Shown: in pieces, positions 36,127 through 45,384 of the stretch
Layout: each line of letters begins with the position of its first letter
Numbering within the stretch: position 1 is the first letter of the stretch
Source of the DNA: Pseudomonadota bacterium
Lineage (GTDB): Bacteria; Pseudomonadota; Alphaproteobacteria; Caulobacterales; Caulobacteraceae
Reading direction: 5' to 3'
DNA: 62,078 bases
Assembly (NCBI GenBank): GCA_021816155.1
Contig: JAKAZA010000002.1
Coordinates: 1-62,078 of the forward strand
Translations under genes and position numbers: made by a program
Notes under the pieces: generated by a model
Told to the model about the DNA's origin: nothing
The model's input: only the letters and a program-made list of their open reading frames with translations
The model's database searches: none

Positions 36127-37665
36127 ATGTACATAGCCGACCACGCTCGCGCGAACCCGGACAAACCCGCGATGATCATCGCCGAGACGGGCGCGACCCT
36201 CACCTACGGCGAGCTGAACGACCGCTCCAACCAGTTCTCGCAATACCTGCACGCGCAGGGCCTCCGGCGCGGCGACCACATCGCCGTTCTGATGGAGAAC
36301 AACATCCGCTTCGTGGAGGCGGTCTGGGCCGCTTTCCGCTCCGGGCTGTATGTGACGGCCGTGAACCGCTACTTGCCGGCGGAAGACGCAGCCTACATCG
36401 TGAACGACTGCCAGGCGAAGGCCATCGTCACCTCGCTCGACCGGCGCGAGACGGCGGCCGGCCTCGCCCCGCTGATCCCCGACTGCCCGATCCGGCTGAT
36501 GGTCGACGGGACCGTCGACGGCTGGGAAAGCTACGAGGCGGCGATCGCTCCTTGCCCGAAGACGGCGCTCGCCACCGAGTGGATGGGCGACGTGATGCTG
36601 TATTCCTCCGGCACCACGGGCCGCCCGAAAGGCATTCTCCGGCCGCTGCCCGACGTGACGGTGACGCAGGGCTTCGAGCTGCGTCAGGCGGTCAACCGCT
36701 ACGGCTTCTCGCCGGATACGGTGTACCTGTCGCCCGCACCGCTCTACCACGCCGCGCCCCTCGGCTATGTGACCCAGGTCCTGGGCTATGGCGGCACGGT
36801 CGCGATGATGCAGCATTTCGACCCGGAGAACGCGCTGCGCTTCATCGAGAAGCACCACGTCACCCACAGCCAATGGGTGCCAACCATGTTCGTCCGCATG
36901 CTGAAGCTGCCCGATGACGTGCGCGCCCATTACGATCTTTCGAGTCACAGGTGCGCGATCCACGCCGCGGCGCCCTGCCCGGTCGACGTGAAGCGCCAGA
37001 TGATCGAATGGTGGGGCCCGATCATCCAGGAATACTACGCCGGGACCGAAGGCACCGGGGCGACCATCATCGACAGCCGCGAGTGGCTGAAGCACCCCGG
37101 CTCCGTGGGCCGCGCCTCGCTTGGCGTCCTGCACATCTGCGACGAGGAGGGCGCCGAACTGCCCACGGGCGAGTCCGGCCTCATCTACTTCGAGCGCGAG
37201 CAGATGACCTTCGCCTACCACAACGATCCGGCGAAGACGCGCGCCGCCCAGCACCCGGCCCACGACAACTGGATGAGCCTCGGCGACGTCGGGTACGTCG
37301 ACGAAGAGGGCTACCTCTACCTCACCGACCGCAAGGCCTTCATGATCATCTCCGGCGGCGTGAACATCTACCCCCAGGCGATCGAGGACGCGCTGATCCT
37401 GCATCCGAAGGTGGGCGACGTTGCGGTGTTCGGCGTGCCGCACGAGGAGATGGGCGAGGAGGTGAAGGCGGTGGTCGAACCGGCGCCCGGCGTCGAACCC
37501 TCCAGCGAGCTCGCGGCCGAGCTCCTGGCGTTCGCCCGCGAGCGGCTCGCCCACTACATGGCGCCCCGCTCGGTGGACTTCATCGAGGAGATGCCGCGCC
37601 TTCCCACCGGCAAGCTCTACAAGCGTATCCTGAAGGACCGCTACTGGACCGGCCGCGCCATCTGA
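36127..37665 (+). CDS. Acyl-CoA synthetase (AMP-dependent ligase)
   Basis: 512 residues. Adenylation motifs: MLYSSGTTGRPKGILRP (P-loop), EYYAGTEGTGATII (A5), SLGDVGYVDEEGYLYLTDRK (A7-A8) and the catalytic lysine in LPTGKLYKRILK (A10). GVNIYPQAIEDAL is the hinge-proximal block. It heads a plus-strand group with a SnoaL-like protein and an MBL hydrolase, consistent with CoA activation as the first step in breakdown of an unidentified acid. The specificity pocket gives no obvious clue. Confidence 0.93.
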   Translation: MYIADHARANPDKPAMIIAETGATLTYGELNDRSNQFSQYLHAQGLRRGDHIAVLMENNIRFVEAVWAAFRSGLYVTAVNRYLPAEDAAYIVNDCQAKAIVTSLDRRETAAGLAPLIPDCPIRLMVDGTVDGWESYEAAIAPCPKTALATEWMGDVMLYSSGTTGRPKGILRPLPDVTVTQGFELRQAVNRYGFSPDTVYLSPAPLYHAAPLGYVTQVLGYGGTVAMMQHFDPENALRFIEKHHVTHSQWVPTMFVRMLKLPDDVRAHYDLSSHRCAIHAAAPCPVDVKRQMIEWWGPIIQEYYAGTEGTGATIIDSREWLKHPGSVGRASLGVLHICDEEGAELPTGESGLIYFEREQMTFAYHNDPAKTRAAQHPAHDNWMSLGDVGYVDEEGYLYLTDRKAFMIISGGVNIYPQAIEDALILHPKVGDVAVFGVPHEEMGEEVKAVVEPAPGVEPSSELAAELLAFARERLAHYMAPRSVDFIEEMPRLPTGKLYKRILKDRYWTGRAI

Positions 37666-37672
37666 GGATCAC

Positions 37673-38041
37673 ATGACCCATTCCGACATCGTCCGCAGCC
37701 TGATCGCCGCATGGGAGCGGCGCTCCGTCGACGACTTCCTGGCCCTGATGACGCCGGATGTGCGCTACCTCAACGTCGGCATGCCCGAGATGGTCGGGCA
37801 CGACCAGATCCGCGCGGCGATCGGACCGTTCCTCGCCGGCGCCTCGCAGGTGCGCTGGACCGTGCATCACATCGCCGAGACCTCCGCCGGGGCCGTCCTC
37901 ACCGAGCGCACCGACGTGTTCCAGATGGGCCCGAAAACCGTGACCCTGGAGGTGATGGGGGTGTTCGAGTTCGAGGGCGACAAGATCAGCGCCTGGCGCG
38001 ACTACTTCGACGTGCCCGCGTTCCAGAAGCAGATGGCGTAG
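37673..38041 (+). CDS. SnoaL-like / limonene-1,2-epoxide hydrolase family protein
   Basis: 122 residues of the NTF2-like fold: IVRSLIAAWERRSVDDFLALMTPDVRYLN at the start, a GHDQIRAAIGPFL helix and EVMGVFEFEGDKISAWRDYFDV at the end, the last being the hallmark of the epoxide hydrolase and SnoaL groups. It starts seven bases after the acyl-CoA ligase stop. Could hydrolyse an epoxide or isomerise a cyclic intermediate. Assignment to hydrolase rather than isomerase is uncertain. Confidence 0.88.
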   Translation: MTHSDIVRSLIAAWERRSVDDFLALMTPDVRYLNVGMPEMVGHDQIRAAIGPFLAGASQVRWTVHHIAETSAGAVLTERTDVFQMGPKTVTLEVMGVFEFEGDKISAWRDYFDVPAFQKQMA

Positions 38042-38100
38042 GCTCTCGTCGCTCCGGGCGAGACTGGACATTTCGACACACTCCGTGCCATTTGTCGGCC

Positions 38101-38928
38101 ATGGACATCATCCTGCTCGGCACCGGCTCGCCCATCCCCGATCCGCGGCGCGCGGGGCCGGCGACGCTGGTGCGCGCCGGCGGCGCCAACATCCTCTTCG
38201 ACTGCGGACGTGGCGTCGTCATGCGGCTCGCCGGCGCAGGCGTCCTGCCGCAGCAGGTGACGGCGGTGGTGATCACCCACATGCATTCCGACCACGTGTG
38301 CGACCTCAACGACGTCATCACCAGCCACTGGGTGATGAGCCCACGGCCGCAGCCGCTCGCTGTCTACGGTCCAGTCGGAACCGCCGAACTGGTGCAGGCG
38401 ACGCTGCGCATGCTGGCGCCCGACGTGGGCTACCGGCTCGAGCACCATGACGACCTCGACGCCGGACCGGACGTCGTGGTGACCGAGCTCGCCCCGGGCG
38501 ACGCCGCCCGCATCGGCGCCTGCCAACTGGCCGCCTACCCCACCGAGCACGCGCCCGTGCGCCCGACGCTCGGCTTTCGCATCACGCACGGCGCGGCCAT
38601 CGCCGCCATCGCGGGCGACACGATCCCGTGCGAGGGCCTGGACGCCCTGTGCACGGGCGCGGGCGTCTACGTGCAGACGGTGATCCGCCAGGACCTCGTG
38701 CGCCGTGTCCCCTCGCGCCGCTTCCAGGACATCCTGGACTATCATTCCACCGTCGAGCAGGCCGGCCAGACCGCCGCGAGGGCGGGCGTCGGAACGCTGA
38801 TGCTCACCCACTACGTTCCGCCGCTGCAGCCTGGCGCGGAAGATGAGTGGCGCGCGCTCGCCGCCGCCCATTTCAGCGGCGAGATCGTGCTAGGCGACGA
38901 CCTGACGCAGGTGACCCTCGCGGACTGA
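38101..38928 (+). CDS. MBL-fold hydrolase, ribonuclease Z-like
   Basis: 275 residues. N-terminus MDIILLGTGSPIPDPRRAGP and metal site VITHMHSDHVCDL are typical of the RNase Z/arylsulfatase branch. PTEHAPVRPTLGFRI, IAGDTIPCEGL, DYHSTVEQAGQTA and LTHYVPP provide the remaining ligands. The absence of an exosite arm makes a tRNA 3' processing role unlikely; in this gene context a small-molecule hydrolase (lactone or sulfate ester) is more plausible. Follows the SnoaL-like gene by 59 bases on the same strand. Confidence 0.9.
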   Translation: MDIILLGTGSPIPDPRRAGPATLVRAGGANILFDCGRGVVMRLAGAGVLPQQVTAVVITHMHSDHVCDLNDVITSHWVMSPRPQPLAVYGPVGTAELVQATLRMLAPDVGYRLEHHDDLDAGPDVVVTELAPGDAARIGACQLAAYPTEHAPVRPTLGFRITHGAAIAAIAGDTIPCEGLDALCTGAGVYVQTVIRQDLVRRVPSRRFQDILDYHSTVEQAGQTAARAGVGTLMLTHYVPPLQPGAEDEWRALAAAHFSGEIVLGDDLTQVTLAD

Positions 38929-38936
38929 CGGCGCGG

Positions 38937-39722
38937 TCAGCGCACCTTCAGGAACGACGGGTCGCGGAACGGGTCGCCGCGCTTCATGCGCGAATGGAAG
39001 CCGGAGATGCTGGGCCCCGCGCGGTTGTCGCGTGGGTCGTAGAGCGCGTTCTCGCCGAAGAAGCGCAGCGTCAGGGTGCGGCGGCGCGTTCCAGGGTGGG
39101 TGGGCGCCCCGCCGTGCAGCATGGCGGGGTGGAACAGCACCACGTCGCCGGGCTCGGTGGCGAAGGAGACGATGTCCCAGTCGGCGCGCGTCCCCTCGAT
39201 GTCCGGAAGGCGCGGCAGCACGGAGTTCGCATTGATCGGAAGCGTCTCGTCGTCGAGGTCGAAGCGCGAGGTGTTGTAGAGCGGGCCCAGGTGCGAGCCG
39301 CGGACGAACTCGAGCGAATCCCCGGCCGTCGTCGCGTCGAACGTGATCCAGGCGACGGCGAGGTGCTTGCCGGCGACCGCCAGGTAGGACGAATCCTGAT
39401 GCCACGGCGTGCGCCGCGTCTCGCCGCCTTCCTTCAGGAAGACCTGTTCGTAGAAGAACCAGACGTCGCCCGCGCCCCAGATGTCGGCGATCAGCGCCGG
39501 CAGCGGCGAGGCCAGCAACATCTCGCGATAGCCCTCCAGGCATCGCGGATTGAAGAGGTCGTTGAGGAACACGCCCTCGCGCTGCGGCAGGCGCGAGGCG
39601 CCGGGCCCGGGATTTGCGAGGCTCCATTCCCAGGCGGAGAACGCCGCGGCGAGCGAGGCGGCATCCAGGGCGCCCTTCAGCAGCACAACGCCATCGTGTT
39701 CGTACTGGCGCTTCAGCGACAT
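38937..39722 (-). CDS. Phytanoyl-CoA dioxygenase family protein
   Basis: 261 residues of the PhyH fold. Iron ligands are in TPWHQDSSYLAV (HxD) and MLHGGAPTHPGTRRRTLTLRFFG (distal His and the 2-oxoglutarate-binding Arg). YEHDGVVLLKGALD is the usual N-terminus. These Fe(II)/2-oxoglutarate enzymes hydroxylate acyl-CoA or other lipophilic substrates. Convergent with the MBL hydrolase gene and divergent from a phosphotransferase gene; all sit in a region rich in acyl-catabolism genes. Confidence 0.92.
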   Translation of the reverse strand: MSLKRQYEHDGVVLLKGALDAASLAAAFSAWEWSLANPGPGASRLPQREGVFLNDLFNPRCLEGYREMLLASPLPALIADIWGAGDVWFFYEQVFLKEGGETRRTPWHQDSSYLAVAGKHLAVAWITFDATTAGDSLEFVRGSHLGPLYNTSRFDLDDETLPINANSVLPRLPDIEGTRADWDIVSFATEPGDVVLFHPAMLHGGAPTHPGTRRRTLTLRFFGENALYDPRDNRAGPSISGFHSRMKRGDPFRDPSFLKVR

Positions 39723-39767
39723 CGCGGGCGATAGTCGCGGCGTTCACGGTTGGGAAGGCAAGCAGGA

Positions 39768-40832
39768 ATGGCGGGAGTGCAATCCAAGGCGCCGGGCGGC
39801 GACCAGGACTGGGAGCTCCTTGTTCCGCTCGACCGCCTGAACGACTGGATGGACGCGGCGGGCCTTCCGCGTGGCCAGATCGAGCGGCCGCGACTCCTGC
39901 CGGGCGGCACCCAGAACATCCTGCTGCGCTTCTCGCGCGCCGGTCGCGACTACGTGCTGCGCCGTCCGCCGAAGCATTTGCGCGCCAACTCCAACGAGAC
40001 CATGCGGCGCGAGGCTCGGGTGCTGGGCGCACTGGCCGGCACGGACGTGCGCCATCCGGCCCTGATCGCCGCCTGCCCCGCCGAGGATGTGATCGGCGCC
40101 TCGTTCTACCTGATGGCGCCCGTGGACGGCTTCCTGCCGCGCGACGAGATGCCGGCGCTGCATGCCAGCGACCCCGCGATCCGCCACCGGATGGGGCTGG
40201 AAATGGCCGATGCGATCGCGGCGCTAGGGCGCGTGGACTACGCCGCCAAGGGTCTCGCCGACCTCGGCAAGGTCGACGGCTTCCTCGAGCGCCAGGTCCC
40301 GCGCTGGCGCGCCCAGCTGGAAAGCTACGCCGAGCACGACGGCTGGCCCGGCATGGCCGGTCTGCCGGGCGTCGATGCGATCGGAGCGTGGCTCGACGCG
40401 AACCGGCCGCCGGACTTCGAGCCCGGCCTCATCCACGGCGACTTCCACTTCGGCAACGTGCTCTTCCGCCGCGACGGCCCCGAGCTCGCGGCCATCGTCG
40501 ACTGGGAGCTGACCACGCTGGGCGACCCCATGGTGGATCTGGGCGGGCTGCTCTCCGGCTGGCCGCCGGATGACGCGGACTCCGGCCCGGTGACGCCCTG
40601 GCGGGGTTTCCCGAGGCGCCAGGAAATCGTCGACCGCTATGCGCAGCGGAGCGGCCGCGACGTCGCTCACGTGGACTGGTACGAGGTGCTGGCCTGCTAC
40701 AAGATCGGCGCGATCCTCGAGGGCACCTACGCCCGCGCCTGCGCCGGCAAGGCCCCGAAGGTCACCGGAGACTACCTGCACGCCAACACGCTCGGGCTCT
40801 TCGCACGCGCGCTGGCGAAGATCGGCGCCTAG
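39768..40832 (+). CDS. Phosphotransferase family protein (APH/ACAD10-like)
   Basis: 354 residues from the ATG at 39768 with GGGAAGG upstream (the track start at 39750 is a TTG). Kinase-like fold: LPGGTQNILLRFSRAGRDYVLRR, catalytic LIHGDFHFGNVLF, and the metal-binding IVDWELTTLGDPMVDLG. This branch is related to the kinase domain of ACAD10, which phosphorylates 4-hydroxyacyl-CoAs for their breakdown (family knowledge). It fits the surrounding CoA-ligase and dioxygenase genes better than antibiotic resistance. Confidence 0.92.
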   Translation: MAGVQSKAPGGDQDWELLVPLDRLNDWMDAAGLPRGQIERPRLLPGGTQNILLRFSRAGRDYVLRRPPKHLRANSNETMRREARVLGALAGTDVRHPALIAACPAEDVIGASFYLMAPVDGFLPRDEMPALHASDPAIRHRMGLEMADAIAALGRVDYAAKGLADLGKVDGFLERQVPRWRAQLESYAEHDGWPGMAGLPGVDAIGAWLDANRPPDFEPGLIHGDFHFGNVLFRRDGPELAAIVDWELTTLGDPMVDLGGLLSGWPPDDADSGPVTPWRGFPRRQEIVDRYAQRSGRDVAHVDWYEVLACYKIGAILEGTYARACAGKAPKVTGDYLHANTLGLFARALAKIGA

Positions 40833-40836
40833 CGGC

Positions 40837-41994
40837 TCACTGCATCCGGAAGAGATCGAGCGCGGTCTTGCCGAGGATCTTCTGCGCGTTCTCGACCGTG
40901 GTCGCGTCGAACACCGCCTGGATGGCGCTTCGCGTATAGCCGAAGGTCGATTCCTGGTGCGGATAGTCACTTGACCACATCACCCGCTCGGGACCGATGC
41001 GATGCAGAAGCTCCAGACCCGCGGGGTCTGTCATGAACGTGGCGTAGCAGTGGTTGAACCAGTACCAGCTCGGCGGATGGGCGAGCTTGGGGTTCATCAC
41101 GGTCGGGAACGAGTTGTAGATCATGTCCGCGTCGTGGAGCATCGAGGCGACCCAGCAGATGCCGCCCTCCACGAACACCACCCGCAGCTTCGGGAAGCGG
41201 TCGAAGACGCCGCCGAAGGTGAGCTGTCCCCAGATGTGGCGGAAGCCCTGCATCTGGGTCAGCACGAACGTGCCGGCCGCGCCCGGCGCCGCCGTCGGGA
41301 TCGCCTCGCCGATGTGGAAGCAGAGCGGCACGCCGCTTTCGCTGACCGCGTCCCACAGCGGATCAAGCTTGGGGTCGGAATACTGGATCGGCTCGCCCGC
41401 GTCGTCCTCACCCGGCTTGATCGGGACCATCAGGCAGCGCGCGCCGAGCTCGGCGCAGCGCGTCACTGAAGCGCCGGCCTGGCTCATGTCCCAGTAGTTG
41501 GGCACCATCACTGGAAACAGCCGCCCACCGCCCTCGGCGCAAGCCTCGGCGATGTGCTCGTTGTAGGCGCCGAACGTCTCGGCGCGGTTCATCATCTTGC
41601 CGAACATGTAGAGGCCGAACAGGCGCTGCGGGAAGATGAGCTCCTTCTCGACGCCCTCGATGTCGAGGTCGCGCAGCCGCGCCGCGACGTCGGTGAAGCC
41701 GGGCGTGCATTCCAGCGACGTGCAGAGCGCCGCGGCGACTGGCGACGGCGTCATCTGCTTGCCGTTCACCGTGAGCTGGTAGCCGCCGTCCCGGAATTCC
41801 ATCCTGGGCGCTTGCGCCTTCAGGTGTTCGGGAAAGCGGTCCACCCAGAGGTCGGTCTCCAGCATGTGGCTGTCGGCGGAGACGATGACCGTGCCGTCGG
41901 GCCACGCGTTCGTCGCGGCCTGCGGCCTGCGGTTGGGCGACAGGGCGATCCCGACCATCTCGGGTATCTCGAGCACGAAGCCATCGTCCGCCAT
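40837..41994 (-). CDS. Amidohydrolase 2 family metal-dependent hydrolase
   Basis: 385 residues. The site begins with VIVSADSHMLE, where the first metal-binding HxH of related enzymes is replaced by DSH as in decarboxylase-like members. LCFHIGEAIPT, FVEGGICWVASMLHDAD and MWSSDYPHQESTF supply further ligands. This TIM-barrel branch includes ACMSD-like decarboxylases and hydrolases of aromatic or terpenoid breakdown. A second, different amidohydrolase gene lies 33 bases upstream. Reaction unknown. Confidence 0.9.
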   Translation of the reverse strand: MADDGFVLEIPEMVGIALSPNRRPQAATNAWPDGTVIVSADSHMLETDLWVDRFPEHLKAQAPRMEFRDGGYQLTVNGKQMTPSPVAAALCTSLECTPGFTDVAARLRDLDIEGVEKELIFPQRLFGLYMFGKMMNRAETFGAYNEHIAEACAEGGGRLFPVMVPNYWDMSQAGASVTRCAELGARCLMVPIKPGEDDAGEPIQYSDPKLDPLWDAVSESGVPLCFHIGEAIPTAAPGAAGTFVLTQMQGFRHIWGQLTFGGVFDRFPKLRVVFVEGGICWVASMLHDADMIYNSFPTVMNPKLAHPPSWYWFNHCYATFMTDPAGLELLHRIGPERVMWSSDYPHQESTFGYTRSAIQAVFDATTVENAQKILGKTALDLFRMQ

Positions 41995-42027
41995 CTTGCT
42001 TCCTCCTGGCCGCGGACGGCGCGGCCC

Positions 42028-43692
42028 TCAGTTCAACGGGCAGATCACCCCCGACTTGGCGTCGGTGTAGCGTCCGCCTTCCCAGGCCACCTCGCCGTTC
42101 ACCACCACCGTCTCGACGCCCGACGAGTCGCGGACATAACGCATCCCGTCGCCCGGCATGTCGAACTCGGGCCGCTCCTCTCCGCGAGCGATCGTGTCAG
42201 GGTCGAACACGACGACATCGGCCGCGAACCCCGGCTTCAGCTCGCCGCGGCCCTTCAGCCCCCAGATCCTGGCCGTGTCGGAAGTGATCTTGCGCACGGC
42301 CTGTTCCAGGCTCAGGGCCCCAGAGCCGCGGACGAACTCGCTGAACAGGTAGCCCGTGTCGCCGTAGGTGGCGAACGAGGCGAGGTGGGCGCCGCCGTCG
42401 CTGGCGCCGATGTGGACGAAGGGACTGGCCAGCATCGGGCCGATGCGGCTGGTGTCGTCGTGACCGCGGCTGGCGGCGACGAACGCGACATCGAGACCGT
42501 GCTCGAGCGAGACGTCGATCAGCGCCCGCGCCGGGCTCTGCCCCCGCTCGGCCGCGATCTCGGCGAGCGTGCGTCCGACCAGATGTTCGGGCGCCTCGCC
42601 AGCGCGCACCACGAGCTCGCCGAACGCGGCCATGCCGCCGTCGGGCCCGGCGTCCTCGATCATCTTGTCGGCGATCTCCGCGTTCTTCAGCGCCGCGATC
42701 CGCTCCGGCAGTGGCAGGCGCAGCACCCGCACCCAGCGCGGGAAGCGGGCGAAGAACAGACTCGGACGCAGCAGCGAGAAGCTAATGTCGATCGGCCGGG
42801 TCTGCATCTGCGGCCAAACCTGCGCGCCCCGGGCGAACTGCTCTTCGACCCTGGTCAGCACCCGGCTGACGTTCTCGGGCGCGAGGCGGTTGTCGAACAG
42901 CGGCGAGAAGGTGGTCGGAATGCCGTGCTTCAGCGAAAGCTCGGCCAGCTGGTCGACGCGGGCGATCGTGATATCGGTGGCGTAGAACTCGGGCACGATC
43001 TGCAGCATGCGCCGTTGCTCGCCCAGAACCGCCGAGAGCGCGTCCAGCTCGGAGAAGTCGGCGAACCGCGACGGCACGGGCCGCCCGTTCTCGTCGACGT
43101 CGACGAAGCTCGTCGACAGGCCGACCGCGCCGGCGTCCAGCGACTGGCGCAGCAGATCCTGCATCGCGGCGACCTCGTCCGGCGTCGCGGCGCGCTGGTT
43201 CGCCGCCTCACCCATCACCCAGAGCCGGATCACGCTGTGGCCGACGAGCGGCGCCACGTTGATCGAAAGGCCCGGCTCGATGGCCTCGCGGTAGCCGGCG
43301 AAATCCTCCCACGTCCACTCGAACGCCTCGCTGAAGGCCTCGGGCGGCATCTCCTCGATCTGCTGGAACATGCCGACCAGCGCCCGGCGGTCCTTCGCCC
43401 GGAGCGGCGCCAGCGAGAGCGAGCAATTGCCGGGGACGACGGCGGTGATCCCATGCGCCAGCGCCGGCCTGGCCGCGCCGTCCCAAAGGAGCTGGACGTC
43501 GAAGTGAGTATGCGGGTCGATGAAGCCTGGGGCGACGACGCGGCCCGTTGCATCGATCGTGCGGCGGGCATCGCCGTCGAGGCGCTCGCCAACGGCGGCG
43601 ATGCGGCCGTCCTTCACGGCCACGTCGCCGATGAAGCCCTTGGCGCCCGTGCCGTCGACGACGGTGCCGCCCGCGATGATGAGGTCGAACAT
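42028..43692 (-). CDS. N-acyl-D-amino-acid deacylase family amidohydrolase
   Basis: 554 residues. The N-terminus MFDLIIAGGTVVDGTGAKG and PGFIDPHTHFDVQLLWD (metal HxH) belong to the D-aminoacylase branch. VVPGNCSLSLAPL, VGLSTSFVDV and ASDGGAHLASFATYGDTGY are conserved active-site blocks; AADVVVFDPDTI closes the beta-sandwich domain. Many homologues annotated this way are in catabolic clusters and have untested substrates. It starts one base after the stop of a tiny upstream gene, so it is translationally linked to two small ORFs. Confidence 0.92.
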   Translation of the reverse strand: MFDLIIAGGTVVDGTGAKGFIGDVAVKDGRIAAVGERLDGDARRTIDATGRVVAPGFIDPHTHFDVQLLWDGAARPALAHGITAVVPGNCSLSLAPLRAKDRRALVGMFQQIEEMPPEAFSEAFEWTWEDFAGYREAIEPGLSINVAPLVGHSVIRLWVMGEAANQRAATPDEVAAMQDLLRQSLDAGAVGLSTSFVDVDENGRPVPSRFADFSELDALSAVLGEQRRMLQIVPEFYATDITIARVDQLAELSLKHGIPTTFSPLFDNRLAPENVSRVLTRVEEQFARGAQVWPQMQTRPIDISFSLLRPSLFFARFPRWVRVLRLPLPERIAALKNAEIADKMIEDAGPDGGMAAFGELVVRAGEAPEHLVGRTLAEIAAERGQSPARALIDVSLEHGLDVAFVAASRGHDDTSRIGPMLASPFVHIGASDGGAHLASFATYGDTGYLFSEFVRGSGALSLEQAVRKITSDTARIWGLKGRGELKPGFAADVVVFDPDTIARGEERPEFDMPGDGMRYVRDSSGVETVVVNGEVAWEGGRYTDAKSGVICPLN

Positions 43693-43693
43693 G

Positions 43694-43942
43694 TCAGAGA
43701 TCCCTGATAATCTGACGCCACGGCCGGCCGGCGAGCGCCGCTAGGTTGTCTGCGCCGGCGGCGCGGAGAAGGTCGAACCCGGCGGCCGGGTCCAGGGTGA
43801 CGAAGCTGCTCGCGCCGTTGCCGTGCCTGAGCCGCACCATCAGCTCGGCGGCGCCGTCGTGCCCGGCGACGACCTCGGCGGCCTCGACGACCGCATCATC
43901 GAGGCCGGTCGGGGAACAGCTCAGCGCGGCTGCGGCGCTCAT
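43694..43942 (-). CDS. Small protein of 82 residues upstream of the deacylase, unknown function
   Basis: From MSAAAALSCSPTGLDD; the ORF-track start at 44026 would overlap the preceding small gene. The sequence (VVAGHDGAAELMVRLRHGNG then FVTLDPAAGFDLLRAAG) has alternating strand/helix composition and looks like a compact domain. Its ATG overlaps the stop of the upstream small gene (ATGA), and its stop is one base before the deacylase start. No family recognised. Confidence 0.65.
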   Translation of the reverse strand: MSAAAALSCSPTGLDDAVVEAAEVVAGHDGAAELMVRLRHGNGASSFVTLDPAAGFDLLRAAGADNLAALAGRPWRQIIRDL

Positions 43943-44145
43943 GTGAGCGGTGGCTCCACGAACACCACATCGCTGCCGAGCATCAGTCCGCGCGGCTTGC
44001 GCATGGCGAAGATGTGCAGGTTCCACGCCCGTATCTGGTCTACGGCGTCGGCGAGCGGCGCGTCCGGCAGGGCGCGGGCCGCGAGCGCCTCGAGCGTCTC
44101 GTCTGGATGCGGGGTGACGAAGCGGCGCTGGCGGGCGAGGGTCAT
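43939..44145 (-). CDS. Small protein of 68 residues, weakly LysM/tail-X-like
   Basis: From MTLARQRRFVTPHPDETLEA; a TTG at 44181 would add 12 residues. The pattern DETLEALAARALPDA, RAWNLHIF and LGSDVVFVEPP loosely resembles a LysM or phage tail X-type domain (gate, helix, NP/NL, closing strand), but this is a weak resemblance. It overlaps the next small gene by four bases and heads the unit ending in the deacylase gene. Confidence 0.55.
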   Translation of the reverse strand: MTLARQRRFVTPHPDETLEALAARALPDAPLADAVDQIRAWNLHIFAMRKPRGLMLGSDVVFVEPPLT

Positions 44146-44210
44146 GCGCTTGATGCTGGCGCCAATCAAACGCGCGTTCAACGCCGACGCGAGGGAACTT
44201 CAGGCGCCTT

Positions 44211-45338
44211 TTATCGCGTCCCGATCGCCTTCAGCAGGTCGACCTGCTGCGCGGGGATGGTGCCGTCCGCCATCGGCCCGACGTTGATCAGCAGGTTGCC
44301 GCCGTGAGCGGTGACATCGCGGTACAGGGAGATCAGGCCCTCCGCCGTCAGGTAGTCCTCCGGACGCTCGTTGCGGTTGTAGCCGAACGCCAGCCCCAGA
44401 CCGCGCGTGGATTCCCATTTCTTGCCGCCGAAGCCCGCGCTCTCGCTGTACTCGGCGGTTCGGAAGTCGCAGTGCGGCGGAGGCGGCGCGTGCTGCTCGC
44501 CGCCGGCCAGGACAGCCGCCTTGACCTGCGCGTCGAACGCCGCGAGCGCCGCCGGGTCGGCGAGGGCGTCGAAGAGCGCTCGTTCGGCCATCCAGCGGTC
44601 GTTGACCACGCCATCCGGCACGGCGGCGTAGTAATCGGCGAAGAGGCCGGGCAGCCGTTCCTTGTCCGGCCAGGCGATGTCGTTCCAGAGCACCGACGGG
44701 CGGTAGCGGGCGATCAGCTCGCGCACCTGGGCCTCGGCGTAGTCGGCGTAGTCGGCGCTGGTCGGGACGCAGGCCAGCATGTCGCCGAAGCTCCGGATCG
44801 GGCGATGCTTGAACGTCCAGTCGAGGCCGCCGGAATAATACAGCCCGAAGCGCATGCCTCGCGCGCGAACCGCCTCGGCCAACTCGCCGATGAAGTCGCG
44901 GCTCGATCGCCAGCCGGGACGATGCGGGTTCTCCACGCTGGTCGGCCAGAGGCAGTAACCGTCGTGGTGCTTGGTCACGGGCACGACGTAGCTCGCGCCG
45001 GCCTCCGCGAAGAGAGCGGCCCAGGCCGCGGCGTCGAACGCGGCCGCGGCGGCTTCGAAAGCAGGCCGAAAGCCCTCGTAAGGCTGATCCCCGTAGGTCT
45101 CGGCGTGCTGGCGAGCCGTCGCGCTGCCCGGGATGCGCATCGCGTTGGCGTACCACTCGGCGTAGGGCGCGAGCGCGAACACATCATCGTAGCGCCGCCG
45201 GGTGAGCTCGGTGATCGATTCCCCGCGCGGCGCCCAGGCCGGTACCGAGAATACGCCCCAGTGGATGAACACGCCGAGTTGGGGCGTCGCGTACCAGTCC
45301 GGGCAGGGCCGCCCGGCCAGCGCGCTGAAGTCAGCCAT
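44211..45338 (-). CDS. Alpha-L-fucosidase family (GH29) protein
   Basis: 375 residues. GH29 marks are WYATPQLGVFIHWGVFSVPAW, AEWYANAM, YVVPVTKHHDGYCLWPT, the nucleophile region SVLWNDIAWPDK, and LLINVGPMADG near the end. The C-terminal beta-sandwich of typical fucosidases is absent, and no signal peptide is visible, so it is a short cytoplasmic variant. It would release fucose or a related deoxy sugar. No sugar-utilisation genes accompany it, which makes its role here unclear. Confidence 0.9.
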   Translation of the reverse strand: MADFSALAGRPCPDWYATPQLGVFIHWGVFSVPAWAPRGESITELTRRRYDDVFALAPYAEWYANAMRIPGSATARQHAETYGDQPYEGFRPAFEAAAAAFDAAAWAALFAEAGASYVVPVTKHHDGYCLWPTSVENPHRPGWRSSRDFIGELAEAVRARGMRFGLYYSGGLDWTFKHRPIRSFGDMLACVPTSADYADYAEAQVRELIARYRPSVLWNDIAWPDKERLPGLFADYYAAVPDGVVNDRWMAERALFDALADPAALAAFDAQVKAAVLAGGEQHAPPPPHCDFRTAEYSESAGFGGKKWESTRGLGLAFGYNRNERPEDYLTAEGLISLYRDVTAHGGNLLINVGPMADGTIPAQQVDLLKAIGTR

Positions 45339-45384
45339 CGCACACCCTCCGAGCGCGCCGGAATGGCGCGGACCCGATACAGCG

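Noticed and set aside
38101-38928. Ribonuclease Z for tRNA 3' processing
   Set aside because: MBL core matches, but there is no flexible exosite arm and the neighbours are catabolic genes.
39768-40832. Aminoglycoside resistance kinase
   Set aside because: The sequence belongs to the ACAD10-like phosphotransferase branch and lies in an acyl-catabolism context.
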